In this document: in pieces, positions 1 through 7,982 of the stretch
How the letters are laid out: each line of letters opens with the position of its first letter
How positions within the stretch are numbered: position 1 is the first letter of the stretch
Assembly (NCBI RefSeq): GCF_041821065.1
Contig: NZ_JBGUAX010000003.1
Span: forward strand, 62,001-126,000
Direction of reading: 5' to 3'
From: Egicoccus sp. AB-alg2
GTDB lineage: Bacteria; Actinomycetota; Nitriliruptoria; Nitriliruptorales; Nitriliruptoraceae
Length of the DNA: 64,000 bases
The notes under the pieces: generated by a model
Databases searched by the model: none
What the model was told of the DNA's origin: nothing
What the model saw: only the letters and a program-made list of their open reading frames with translations
Position numbers and translations under genes: made by a program

Positions 1-1
1 G

Positions 2-532
2 GCGCCGGTCGTCGGCGGTCGGGCACTGCTGGCGGTCGCGGCGACCGGCGCCGTGACGACGCTGTCCGCGGCGTTGCTCACCGCCCTCAGCCGCGAGGTG
101 CAGCAGCGGGCACTCGACGGCTGGCCGCTCGGCCACGGCTGGCGCGAGTCCAACCTGCTGCTCGCGGGCGTGGCCATGGTGTTGGTCGCCGGGCTGCTCG
201 CCCTGGCCGGCCGGGATCGCGGGCCTCGCCGCCGCGCTGTCGTCGCCGCCGGCACGGCCGTGCTTACGGTGGTCTGTCTCGTCACGGTGTCTGCCAACCA
301 GACCTTCGCCCGTGCCGAGCGCACGTCCGCGGAGCCGCCGTTGCACGACCGCATCGCGCTGGAGATGCTCGCCTTCGTGCCCACGCCCGAGGGTGACGCG
401 CGTCGGTGCGCCCTGCTCGAGGAGTTCTTCGAGGTCAACGGCAACGAACGCCACCACCAGCGGCTTCGTCATGCCGTCCGCAACGGTGCCCAGGCACAGT
501 GGGGCCGTCCCTTCTGCGAGGCGGACGCATGA
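2..532 (+). CDS. C-terminal part of a membrane protein, 5' truncated
   Basis: The reading frame is open from the left edge, so the gene starts outside the window; about 177 residues are visible. At least two hydrophobic membrane segments can be seen (around the LLLAGVAMVLVAGLLAL stretch and the AVLTVVCLVTVSA stretch). They are followed by a soluble charged tail of about 70 residues ending GRPFCEADA. The stop codon overlaps the ATG of the next gene (ATGA), so the two are probably co-translated. Its place upstream of a GtrB-like transferase suggests a role in membrane glycan or lipid-linked sugar metabolism, perhaps a GT-C transferase, but no catalytic motif is visible in this fragment. Confidence 0.6.
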   Translation, partial: APVVGGRALLAVAATGAVTTLSAALLTALSREVQQRALDGWPLGHGWRESNLLLAGVAMVLVAGLLALAGRDRGPRRRAVVAAGTAVLTVVCLVTVSANQTFARAERTSAEPPLHDRIALEMLAFVPTPEGDARRCALLEEFFEVNGNERHHQRLRHAVRNGAQAQWGRPFCEADA

Positions 533-1509
533 GCCCGGATCCTCGTCAGCGACCGACGCTCAGCGTCGTCAGCCCCGTCCACGACGAGGGCGACGGCGTC
601 GCGGCCTTCGCCAAGCAGGTCGCCGCCGTCCTCGACGAGCACGGCATCGACTTCGAGGTACTGCTGGTCGACGACGGCTCGCGGGACGACTCCTGGCAGC
701 ACATCACCGACCTCGCCGCACAGGACCCACGGGTCCACGGCCTGCGGCTGTCGCGGAACTTCGGCAAGGAAGCCGCGATGATCGCCGGCCTCGAGTCGGC
801 GACCGGGCAAGCCGTCGTCGTCATGGACGCCGACCTGCAGCACCCACCCGACCTGCTGCCGCAGATGGTCGCCCAGTGGCGTGCGGGCGCCGACGTCGTC
901 GAGGCCGTCAAGCGCACCCGCACCGGCCAATCAGTGCTGCACCAGGTGACGGCCCGCGGCTTCAACCGGCTGTTCTCGCGCGCCACGGGCGTGGACCTGC
1001 AGAACGCCTCCGACTTCCGGTTGCTGTCCCGGCCGGCGGTCGACGCGCTTTGCTCCCTGCCGGAGCGGGTGTTGTTCTTCCGCGGCACCAGCACCTGGAT
1101 CGGGTTCCGGCGGACACGCCTGGAATTCGACGTCGGTGACGTCGGCGAGCGCACGTCGCGGTGGAGCACCCGGTCGCTGCTGCGCCTCGCGCTGGACGGG
1201 TTGACCTCCTTCACGGCCGCGCCGCTGCACCTCGTGACCGTGGCGGCCGTCGTCTTCGCGGTCTTCGCCCTCCTGCTCGGCATCCAGACGCTCGTGCGCT
1301 GGGCGATGGGTGACACCGTGCCCGGCTTCACGACCCTGCTGCTGGTCCTGCTCGTGCAGGGCACGTTCGTGCTGATGGGGCTCGGCATCATCGGCAGCTA
1401 CCTGGCCCGCATCCACGACGAGGTGAAGGGGCGGCCGCGCTACCTCGTCGCCGAGCGCGTGCACGCGGACGACGCTCCGTCGCCCGGCCCGCACGACGGC
1501 ACGTCGTGA
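529..1509 (+). CDS. GT2 polyprenyl-phosphate glycosyltransferase (GtrB/DPM1-like)
   Basis: This 326-residue protein has an N-terminal GT-A domain followed by two membrane helices (about 233-253 and 268-293), the layout of GtrB-type enzymes. These move a sugar from a nucleotide donor to undecaprenyl phosphate on the cytoplasmic face. Visible motifs are VDDGS at 47-51 and the metal-binding MDADLQHPP at 99-107, plus the QNASDFRLLSR segment typical of the family. The ATG at 529 overlaps the preceding stop and removes an implausible N-terminal extension. The next gene is a GtrA-family protein overlapping by GTGA, the classic GtrA-GtrB pairing. The sugar transferred cannot be read from sequence. 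Confidence 0.9.
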   Translation: MSPDPRQRPTLSVVSPVHDEGDGVAAFAKQVAAVLDEHGIDFEVLLVDDGSRDDSWQHITDLAAQDPRVHGLRLSRNFGKEAAMIAGLESATGQAVVVMDADLQHPPDLLPQMVAQWRAGADVVEAVKRTRTGQSVLHQVTARGFNRLFSRATGVDLQNASDFRLLSRPAVDALCSLPERVLFFRGTSTWIGFRRTRLEFDVGDVGERTSRWSTRSLLRLALDGLTSFTAAPLHLVTVAAVVFAVFALLLGIQTLVRWAMGDTVPGFTTLLLVLLVQGTFVLMGLGIIGSYLARIHDEVKGRPRYLVAERVHADDAPSPGPHDGTS

Positions 1510-1913
1510 GCGCCGGTCCACGAGGGGTCGTCCACCGGCTGGGCGAGCTTCGGCGTCTGGTGCGCTACGGCGTGGCCGGCGCCGCGAGTGCCGCCACCCA
1601 CCTCGGCGTGCTGTTCGTCCTCGTCGAGGTGGTCGGGGTGGTACCCGTGGCCGCCTCCACCGTCGGCTTCCTGTGCAGCGTGGCCGTGTCCTACACGCTG
1701 CAGAAGCGCTGGGTCTTCGCGTCGACGACCGCGACGCGGGTCGCGTTGCCCCGCTTCCTCGCGGTCACCGGCGTCGGGTTGCTCCTCAACGCCGGCATCA
1801 TGGCGGCCGGGACGGCCTGGGCGCAGGGCCATTACGCGCTCGTGCAGCTGGTCGCGTTGGTCGCCATCCCGATCAGCAACTACCTGCTGAACAGCCTTTG
1901 GACGTTCCGCTGA
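1506..1913 (+). CDS. GtrA-family membrane protein
   Basis: A 135-residue protein with four hydrophobic segments, beginning RLVRYGVAGAASAATHLGV and ending NYLLNSLWTFR, both signatures of the GtrA/DPMS family. GtrA proteins are thought to help flip polyprenyl-phosphate sugars or to anchor the partner transferase. The GTG start overlaps the stop of the upstream GtrB-like gene, which supports a working pair. A second GtrA paralogue lies 0.9 kb downstream on the opposite strand with a nearly identical 3' end. Confidence 0.9.
   Translation: MSAGPRGVVHRLGELRRLVRYGVAGAASAATHLGVLFVLVEVVGVVPVAASTVGFLCSVAVSYTLQKRWVFASTTATRVALPRFLAVTGVGLLLNAGIMAAGTAWAQGHYALVQLVALVAIPISNYLLNSLWTFR
1878..1913 (+). repeat. 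Inverted repeat arm, 3' end of first GtrA gene
   Basis: These 36 bases match the reverse complement of 2828-2863 at 34 of 36 positions; both mismatches are third codon positions. The repeat is the coding sequence for NYLLNSLWTFR plus stop in two GtrA paralogues facing each other around the gene at 1966-2853. Confidence 0.8.
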
Positions 1914-1953
1914 CACGCACCGGCCGCGCGGTCCGACGACGCGCGTCGGCACG

Positions 1954-1959
1954 TACGCT
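1954..1959 (+). promoter_or_regulatory. -10 box TACGCT of a probably leaderless transcript
   Basis: TACGCT ends six bases before the GTG at 1966, so transcription would begin at or next to the start codon. No Shine-Dalgarno sequence is visible. The same TAnnnT arrangement recurs before several genes in the window. Confidence 0.4.
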
Positions 1960-1965
1960 TCGCCC

Positions 1966-2853
1966 GTGACGCCTCCCATCCCTCCGGACGACGCGCTCGC
2001 CGCGCTCCTGCCGCCGGACGTCGACCTCGATCCGGCCGCGCCCGTCGGGCTACGGCACGAGGCGGCGCTGCCCGTCTGGCACGGGCTGGTCTGGTCGCGG
2101 CTCGGCCGCGGGGATCTCGCCTGGGAGCAGTGGGGCCGGGTCCACCTGCCCGAGTTGCAGCCCTGGATCGCGGCCGAACGCGGCCGGGTCCTGCGCGAGC
2201 TGGGGTTGCACGCGGCCGCCGAGGCCGTGGAGTGGCCGGCGTTGCTGCAGGCCGAGGACGCCGTCGACGCGGCCATGCTGCGTGTGTCCCTGGCCGCCGA
2301 CGCGGTCGGCCACGGTGACCTCGCTGGCGCCCGGCGTCGCCTGGCCGCCGCCGAGCAGGCCGTGGGTGCGCTGGCCGCCGACGGGCGTGACGGTCACGAC
2401 GGACCGCGGGCCGCACGGCAGCGGCTGCGCCTGGCCTGGGTCCGCGTCGAGGTCGCCGCGCTGGGCGGCGACCCGCTGCCGACCGGCGGCCTGCCGGTCT
2501 GGGACGAGCGAACGGGCGGTCCCGTGCAGCCGGCCGACGCGCGTCACGGCAGCCGCTTCCACGCCGCCAAGGGCCTGTTGTTCGGCGGCGTCGCTCGCGG
2601 GGACGCACGCCTCCTCGAGGCGGCGGCCGCGCTCGCGCCGCCCGTGATCGCGTGGGCCGTCCAGCTGGCCCGGGCGGACCTCGGCGGCGACCCGGACGCC
2701 GAGGCAGCCGCGCGCGAGGCGTGGCGACGGATCGTGCCGCCGCCCGCCGTCGCGGCCGAGGTCGCGGCGACGGCGATCGCACACCGGCTCGGGCGGCCGG
2801 AGGCCGCCGCGACGCTCGACCACGACGTCAGCGGAACGTCCAGAGGCTGTTGA
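1966..2853 (+). CDS. Hypothetical helical protein
   Basis: A 295-residue, alanine-rich soluble protein with no signal peptide or membrane segment. The middle (about 60-150) reads as repeated amphipathic helices such as LGLHAAAEAVEWPALLQAE and GDLAGARRRLAAAEQAV, resembling a TPR-like or alpha-solenoid fold. I do not recognise a family. The start GTG sits right behind a -10-like TACGCT, suggesting a leaderless mRNA. The last 26 bases overlap the 3' end of the convergent GtrA gene, so the two transcripts are complementary at their ends. Confidence 0.7.
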   Translation: MTPPIPPDDALAALLPPDVDLDPAAPVGLRHEAALPVWHGLVWSRLGRGDLAWEQWGRVHLPELQPWIAAERGRVLRELGLHAAAEAVEWPALLQAEDAVDAAMLRVSLAADAVGHGDLAGARRRLAAAEQAVGALAADGRDGHDGPRAARQRLRLAWVRVEVAALGGDPLPTGGLPVWDERTGGPVQPADARHGSRFHAAKGLLFGGVARGDARLLEAAAALAPPVIAWAVQLARADLGGDPDAEAAAREAWRRIVPPPAVAAEVAATAIAHRLGRPEAAATLDHDVSGTSRGC

Positions 2854-2863
2854 GCAGGTAGTT
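2828..2863 (-). repeat. Inverted repeat arm, 3' end of second GtrA gene
   Basis: Partner of the arm at 1878-1913 (34 of 36 identical in opposite orientation). It contains the stop codon of the convergent hypothetical gene as well as the stop of the GtrA gene. Confidence 0.8.
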
Positions 2864-3241
2864 GTTGAGCGGCACCAACGCGAACGCGGCCGGTTGCACC
2901 CAGGCGTAGTGCAGCTCGAGCACCCCGGTGCCCACGAACAGGACGAGCGTGTTGAGCAGCAGACCGAGCCCCACCACGGTCAGGAACCGCGGCAGCGTGT
3001 GACCGTGCGCGTGGCCGGTCGCGAACACGAACCGTCGCTGCAGCAGGTAGGACACCACCAGCCCGCCCAGGAATCCGACCGCGGACGCCGTCACCGGTTG
3101 CCGCCCCGCCACCTCGACGAGCAGCGCGAGCAGGCCGAAGTGGGTGGCGGCCGCCGTCCCGCCCGCGAGCCCGTAGCGCACGAGCCGGCGCAGGTCGCGC
3201 AGACCCGTGGGCCGTGCGGCGCGGAGCTGGGCGCTGGACAT
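2828..3241 (-). CDS. GtrA-family membrane protein (second copy)
   Basis: A 137-residue paralogue of the protein at 1506-1913. It has the same RRLVRYGLAGGTAAATHFG opening, four membrane segments and NYLLNSLWTFR ending. A GAGGTG ribosome-binding site lies just upstream of the ATG at 3241. No GtrB-like transferase is next to it, so it may serve another polyprenyl-phosphate sugar transferase of this region. The 3' end overlaps the convergent gene by 26 bases. Confidence 0.9.
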   Translation of the reverse strand: MSSAQLRAARPTGLRDLRRLVRYGLAGGTAAATHFGLLALLVEVAGRQPVTASAVGFLGGLVVSYLLQRRFVFATGHAHGHTLPRFLTVVGLGLLLNTLVLFVGTGVLELHYAWVQPAAFALVPLNNYLLNSLWTFR

Positions 3242-3324
3242 GACACCTCGACGATCACGACGGGCCCGGACAGCGCGGCCGGCCGTGCGCCACCCGTGCC
3301 GTCGACGGCGGCGGCAGCGTACGA

Positions 3325-3353
3325 CGAGCGGCCGCCCATCGGGCGGCCGCTCG
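3325..3353 (-). terminator. Hairpin terminator after the CAP/SLH gene
   Basis: A perfect 13-bp stem (3325-3337 with 3341-3353) and an ATC loop, 46 bases beyond the stop of the minus-strand gene at 3399. There is no T-run, which is common for hairpin terminators in high-GC Actinomycetota. Confidence 0.7.
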
Positions 3354-3398
3354 ACGAGACCGCGCGCTCGGGGGTGGGCGCGGGCCTGGGAGGGTCGT

Positions 3399-4499
3399 TC
3401 AGAGCTCGAAGGCGCGCACGAGGAAGCTCGCCATCTGTTGGCGGCTCACGGCGTCGTCGGGGCAGTAGCGGCCCTTGGCGCAGCCCTCGGTGACCCCGAT
3501 GTCGGCCAGGGCCTGGATGTAGCCGGCGTGCGGGTCGTTGCGATCGACGTCGGAGAAGTCGCGCAGTGGCTTGGGCGAGAGGCCCAGCGCGCGGCCGAGG
3601 AAGGCCGCCATCTCCGTCCGGGTCAGGGCCTGCTCCGGGCAGTAGCGCGTCTTCGCGCAGCCGAACGTGATCTTCGCCGCGCTCGTGCCGTTGACGTTGC
3701 CGGCGTGTGGGTGCCCGGACGTGGGCACGTCGGTGTAGGGCCCGCCCTCCGTCGGCAGGGTGCCGGTCGCCCGGCCGATGAAGGTCGCCATCTGACCGCG
3801 GTTGACCGAGGTCGTGGGGCAGTAGCGGTCCGAGGAGCAGCCGATGGTCACGCCCGCCCGTGTCAGGCGGTCGATGTTGCGGCGGTGCGGGTTGCCGCTC
3901 TTCACGTCGCGGAACCCGCCGACGCTGGCGGTCGACGCGGAGTTGGTCGGCCGGCGGAACACCTTGGTGACCCACACGGTGCCGTCGCGGACCTCGACGC
4001 CGACGCCGACCTGCGTCACGTTGGCGTCGAGGATGTTGCGACGGTGCCCGTCGGACTCCATGAACAGGCGGTGCAGCGAGGAGACGCTCCGGCCGCGGCC
4101 GACGTTCTCCGAGACGCGCTGCCAGTTCTTCACGTCCGTGGTGAGCTTGGGGTTGTGGTGCAGGTGCTGGGCGTCGGCCATCCGCACGCTGTGGCGACGC
4201 GCGACCGCGGCGAGGTCGTCCGCGAGGTGCAGTCGGGGCAGGCCACGCTGGACCCGCTCGGCGTTCACGGAGTCGACGAACTGGCCGGCGAGGTCGGGCC
4301 GGTCGACGGCGTGTGCGGCTGGCGCGGCGAGCAGGCTGCCCACGAGCGCCGCGAGCAGGACGACGGTGAGGCGGTCGAGGCGGCTTCGACGCGGCACGGA
4401 GCCTCGCGCACGCGGCGCTGGACGGACGGCAGGCACGGGTGTCGACGGCAACAGAACGACCTCGGCAGCGTTTCGTGGCTTCCTGGGTCGATCGGTCAC
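3399..4499 (-). CDS. Secreted CAP/SCP-domain protein with three SLH modules
   Basis: 366 residues. After a basic N-terminus comes a hydrophobic signal segment (about 45-64, ending AHA). A CAP domain follows (about 66-183) with FVDSVNAERVQRGLPRL, HSVRMADAQHLHH and SDGHRRNILDANVTQVGVG; bacterial CAP proteins are extracellular and their activity is mostly unknown. Three SLH-like modules follow (about 195-250, 258-307 and 316-366), each with GCxxxxYCP then RxQMA or RTEMA. The paired cysteines may form a disulfide outside the cell. The GTG start gives a cytoplasmic extension of about 44 residues, so a later start is possible. Expected role: envelope protein held to the wall by its SLH modules. Confidence 0.88.
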   Translation of the reverse strand: MTDRPRKPRNAAEVVLLPSTPVPAVRPAPRARGSVPRRSRLDRLTVVLLAALVGSLLAAPAAHAVDRPDLAGQFVDSVNAERVQRGLPRLHLADDLAAVARRHSVRMADAQHLHHNPKLTTDVKNWQRVSENVGRGRSVSSLHRLFMESDGHRRNILDANVTQVGVGVEVRDGTVWVTKVFRRPTNSASTASVGGFRDVKSGNPHRRNIDRLTRAGVTIGCSSDRYCPTTSVNRGQMATFIGRATGTLPTEGGPYTDVPTSGHPHAGNVNGTSAAKITFGCAKTRYCPEQALTRTEMAAFLGRALGLSPKPLRDFSDVDRNDPHAGYIQALADIGVTEGCAKGRYCPDDAVSRQQMASFLVRAFEL

Positions 4500-4581
4500 C
4501 GCCCGTGACTACTTCACCCCACAGCGTGAGGTGAGCGTTCAGCGCTCACTCCTGCTTCCCTGTCGTCGAGCAGCGCGCGTT

Positions 4582-5583
4582 TCAGGCCGTGGGCGGCCGG
4601 TTCGGCACCCGGAGCAGGGCCGCACCCTTCTCCAGGTCGTCGCGGCGCTCGGCCGTCAGGCCGGTCAGTCGCTCCCAGTCCTCGACGGCCCGACGTTCCT
4701 CGGGGCGCTTGGCGTCGTCGAGGATCACGGTGGCGCCTCCGCGCAGACGGTCGTGGAACGCATAGAGCGCCGGCACCCGTGCCATCGGCGCGACCCGCCG
4801 CGGAGGCCCGTCGACCAGCAGCAGGTCGACGTCCGTGAGGTCCGCCCAGGCCGACGGGTCGTACCACGGCTGCGTGTGCGGTCCGAAGGCCTGCTCGACG
4901 AGCGGCGCGTGACGCACCTCGACGACGTCGTCCAGGCCGTGGCGCCGCACGTGTTCGCGGGTCTGTGCCGCGAACCGCTCGTCGTGGTCGAGGGCGACCA
5001 TGGTGCCCGTGCCCGCCCGCCGCAATGCGTAGCCGAGCCACAGGCTGGAGGTCCCGCTGCCGCACTCGACGATCCGCGCCGGCCGTGTCGCCAGCACGAG
5101 GCCGACCACCAGCGCCGCCGCGTCGGCCGACAACGCCCAGCCGCCGGTCGCGGGGATCGGCAACGACGGCCGCAACAGCAGCGCCAACTGCGTGGCCGCC
5201 TCGGTCTGGCGGCGGGCGACGTCGGTGTCCTTGCGCGCCTGCTTGCGGGCGGCCTCGAGGTCCGCCCGGGACGCCGGCGGCTCCGACGCCTCCGGCGCCG
5301 TGGCGGGCTGCGGCAACGCGGCCGCCAGCGACGCGTCGATGCGCTCCGCCGTGGCCTGCAGCGCTCCGCGCAACTCCGCACGCGTGCGGTGCTGTCCGCG
5401 CCCGAGCGCCGCCAGCCGCAGCCGGGTCTCCACCGCGAGGGCGAGGTTGCCCCCCAGCAGCCCGCCGAGCGCCGCCTGCGCGGGATCGCGACCCAGCGCG
5501 CCGACCAGGCCGGCGCCGACCACGGCGGCGCCGGCGGACACGGCGAGGCTGCGCGTCAGGGCACGGCGGTCGGGTGCGGTCAC
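4582..5583 (-). CDS. Class I SAM-dependent methyltransferase with N-terminal membrane helix
   Basis: 333 residues. A hydrophobic stretch near the N-terminus (about 12-30) is followed by a charged, probably coiled-coil region (about 60-130) and a Rossmann methyltransferase domain (about 135-330). SAM-binding motif I reads IVECGSGTSSLWLG; the acidic motif II is ALDHDE and the strand VDLLLVDGPP follows. It looks like a membrane-tethered O-methyltransferase relative; the substrate is unknown. The GTG start has a GAGGAG site upstream and a TAGCGT -10 box at 5617-5622. Neighbours suggest an envelope or glycan substrate, by context only. Confidence 0.8.
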   Translation of the reverse strand: MTAPDRRALTRSLAVSAGAAVVGAGLVGALGRDPAQAALGGLLGGNLALAVETRLRLAALGRGQHRTRAELRGALQATAERIDASLAAALPQPATAPEASEPPASRADLEAARKQARKDTDVARRQTEAATQLALLLRPSLPIPATGGWALSADAAALVVGLVLATRPARIVECGSGTSSLWLGYALRRAGTGTMVALDHDERFAAQTREHVRRHGLDDVVEVRHAPLVEQAFGPHTQPWYDPSAWADLTDVDLLLVDGPPRRVAPMARVPALYAFHDRLRGGATVILDDAKRPEERRAVEDWERLTGLTAERRDDLEKGAALLRVPNRPPTA

Positions 5584-5616
5584 CGGGTCTCCTCGAGCGT
5601 CGGCGGCGGACGCCTG

Positions 5617-5622
5617 ACGCTA
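5617..5622 (-). promoter_or_regulatory. -10 box TAGCGT for the methyltransferase gene
   Basis: TAGCGT on the minus strand, about 34 bases upstream of the GTG at 5583, with a GAGGAG ribosome-binding site in between. Confidence 0.35.
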
Positions 5623-5656
5623 GCGCCGCCTCCCGGGCTCGGCCGTGCGCCGGCGC

Positions 5657-5662
5657 TACGCT
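5657..5662 (+). promoter_or_regulatory. -10 box TACGCT of a probably leaderless transcript
   Basis: TACGCT ends nine bases before the ATG at 5672; no ribosome-binding site is seen. It lies 35 bases from the minus-strand -10 box of the divergent methyltransferase gene. Confidence 0.4.
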
Positions 5663-5671
5663 CGGCCCACG

Positions 5672-7381
5672 ATGACCAGCCGTGCGACCCTCGTTCCCGA
5701 CCGCCGTAGGTCGATGCCCCTGTGGCTCATGGAGGGCCTCGACATCCTGGAACGCCGGGGCGGCAGCGTCCGCCTCACCGTGCTGGTGGTGTGCCTCCTC
5801 GGCATCCTCGCCGCCTGGCTGTTCCCCGGTCTGGTGCCGCCCACCCCGATCGTCGGCGCCGCGGTGGCGCTGGCCGCGCTGCTGCTGGGCCTCGCGGTGG
5901 GGATCGCGGTCGACACCGCCGACCTCACGCTCCGAGGTCCCCGGCACGTACGCGCGGCCGGTGGGGAACTGGTGGCGGTGGTGCCCACCGAACTGAACGT
6001 CGCCGCGGCCCGCCCCCTGGCCGCGGCCGTGCTGGACGCCCGCGAAGACGACGGCAAGCTGATCCTCGGGATCGCCGCCGTCGGGCGCGACGGCCGCCGT
6101 GCGTCGGCGCTGACGGACGCACTGGCGATCGCACTGGCCGACTTCGGCGTGAGCGTGCTGCGCCTGGACCTCGCGGCCGGCCGCGAGGACCGGCCCGGTC
6201 TCCACGAGGTCCTCCGCGGCGAGCACCGCCTGGTCCAGGTCGTCGACTTCGAGGCGGACGGCGTGCCGCTGGCCCGGCTCGGTCCGGGCCGCGACCTGGC
6301 GGGTGCGCTGGCCGCCCTGCCCGAGTTGCCGGCCCGGTTGCCGCGCGACCTCGACGTTCTGCTGGTCGCGCTGCCCACCGCCGCGTCGCGTGCCTCCGTG
6401 GCCGCGGCGACCGCGCTCGACCACGTCCTGCTGCTCGGCGAACGCAACGTCACCTCGCGGGTGGACCTGCTCGCCGGCCTCGACGCGCTCGAGAGCGTCG
6501 GTCTGGATGCCCAGGTGGTGCTGCTCGACGACCGGTTCCAGCCGCCGACGGCGACCGAGCCGCTGCCGATTCCCGACCCCGCCGAGCCCGTGATCCCGGA
6601 CCCCGACACCGAACCGGTCCACCCCGATCCCGAGCGCCCACTCGAGCCCGAGCCGCGGCCCGTCGTGCCGGAGCCCGAGCCGCCGCTGCCGGTGCCGCAA
6701 CCCGAGGGTGCGACGCCGTCCGAGGACGCCGGACCGGACGTGGCGGGCCCACCGGCACGGCCGGAACCCGAGGCGACCGGGGAGCCCGCCGTGTCCCCCG
6801 AACCCGAGGCGATCCCGGTGTCGGCGGCCGAGCCAGTCTCGGACGCGTCCCCAGAACCGGAGACGGTCCCGGTGGCTGCGGCCGAGCCGGAGCCGGAGGG
6901 GGTCCCGACGCCCGCAGCGTCCCGGGTGTCCCCGGCGCAGCCGGCGCCCGAGCCCTTTCGCATGCCCGCGTCACAGCCGGAGCCCGAGACGGCGTCGCCG
7001 GAGCCCGACACGGCCCTGGGGCGCCGTCCGGCCGACGAACCGACCGCGGAGACCCCGGCGCGCCGGCCTCCCGCCGAGCTGCCACCCAGCGGGGTCACTC
7101 TGCTCGACGGGGCGGTCCCGGTGGACCATCCCATCCGCGACTTCCGCGACCCGGCCGTGACCATCCCCGCGCCCGAGCCGGTCGCCCCCGCGCCCGACCC
7201 GGATCCCGAACCCGCCCCGGAGCCCGAGCCGGCACCCACGCCCACCGAGGCACCGGACGTCACCACGCGTCTGCGGCCGGTCGCGCCTGCGGCGGACGAC
7301 GACGAGGACGACCCGCTTCGGACCACGGCGCAGCTGGCCGTGCTCATCGACGATCTCCAGGCCCGCGACGACGAGTCGTAA
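5672..7381 (+). CDS. Membrane protein with degenerate BY-kinase/MinD-like domain and PEP-rich tail
   Basis: 569 residues. Two membrane helices (about 34-52 and 58-80) are followed by a domain (about 95-290) that follows the order of bacterial tyrosine kinases of the CpsD/Wzc type. There is a nucleotide-loop position (IAAVGRDGRRASALTDALA, 134-151), a strand with aspartate (VSVLRLDLAAGR), a PGLHEVLRG segment like the PxLHxxF motif, and DVLLVALP in the Walker B position. The loop lacks the GK[ST] of a working Walker A, so ATP hydrolysis is doubtful. Residues about 290-569 are a low-complexity Pro/Glu/Ala tail full of PEP and EPE, probably disordered. A role in polysaccharide chain-length control or scaffolding is an inference from this resemblance and the neighbourhood. 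Confidence 0.7.
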   Translation: MTSRATLVPDRRRSMPLWLMEGLDILERRGGSVRLTVLVVCLLGILAAWLFPGLVPPTPIVGAAVALAALLLGLAVGIAVDTADLTLRGPRHVRAAGGELVAVVPTELNVAAARPLAAAVLDAREDDGKLILGIAAVGRDGRRASALTDALAIALADFGVSVLRLDLAAGREDRPGLHEVLRGEHRLVQVVDFEADGVPLARLGPGRDLAGALAALPELPARLPRDLDVLLVALPTAASRASVAAATALDHVLLLGERNVTSRVDLLAGLDALESVGLDAQVVLLDDRFQPPTATEPLPIPDPAEPVIPDPDTEPVHPDPERPLEPEPRPVVPEPEPPLPVPQPEGATPSEDAGPDVAGPPARPEPEATGEPAVSPEPEAIPVSAAEPVSDASPEPETVPVAAAEPEPEGVPTPAASRVSPAQPAPEPFRMPASQPEPETASPEPDTALGRRPADEPTAETPARRPPAELPPSGVTLLDGAVPVDHPIRDFRDPAVTIPAPEPVAPAPDPDPEPAPEPEPAPTPTEAPDVTTRLRPVAPAADDDEDDPLRTTAQLAVLIDDLQARDDES

Positions 7382-7418
7382 GCTCGCCTCCCGCCGCTCG
7401 TCTGCCGCTGGAGCCCGT

Positions 7419-7982
7419 GTGTCCCGACTGCGCCGTCGTCGGATCGTTCCCGCCCTCGTCGCCGCGCTCGCCTTCGTGGTGGTCGGTTGCGGCGGTGAGG
7501 ACCTGCAACCGTCGTCGGTGGAGTGGCGCAACGTGAGCCTGGACGTGCCCGACGGCTGGTACGTCTACGAACGCGCGGACACGCACCTGTCGATGGCCAA
7601 CGCGAACCTGCGGCCCGGCGAGGACGAGGAGTTCGTCGCCCCGGAGGAGGGCGTCGTGTCCATGGCCTTCACCTATGACCCGGGTCAGAGCCCCGACGAC
7701 TGGCGACGGTTCGTCGAGGAGCAGGATGCGACGCTGGAGTCGGACACCCGTGTGACGCTCGACGACGAGGTGCCCGCGACCCAGATCGTGTTCAGCTACG
7801 TGACCAACGGCGTGCCGACGCGCGAGATGGTGACGCTGATCCCCTCGCGCGCCATCGTGGTGCTCAGTCAGCCGGTGCCTGGCCCGGGCGACGACGACGC
7901 GCCCGAGGTCTTCCTCGACAACGTCGACACGTTCCGCTCCGTGCTCGAATCGGCCGAGTTCGGCCAGCCGCAGCTGGACTGA
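7419..7982 (+). CDS. Putative lipoprotein
   Basis: 187 residues with a basic N-terminus (MSRLRRRRIVPAL), a hydrophobic core and a lipobox-like VVGC with the candidate lipidated cysteine near residue 24. The mature part (VEWRNVSLDVPDGWYVYE...) resembles the small PsbP/LpqN-like lipoproteins of Actinomycetota, an impression rather than a family assignment. The GTG at 7419 is preceded by CTGGAG at 7408-7413. It follows the PEP-tail protein by 37 bases and may be co-transcribed with it. Function unknown. Confidence 0.75.
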   Translation: MSRLRRRRIVPALVAALAFVVVGCGGEDLQPSSVEWRNVSLDVPDGWYVYERADTHLSMANANLRPGEDEEFVAPEEGVVSMAFTYDPGQSPDDWRRFVEEQDATLESDTRVTLDDEVPATQIVFSYVTNGVPTREMVTLIPSRAIVVLSQPVPGPGDDDAPEVFLDNVDTFRSVLESAEFGQPQLD

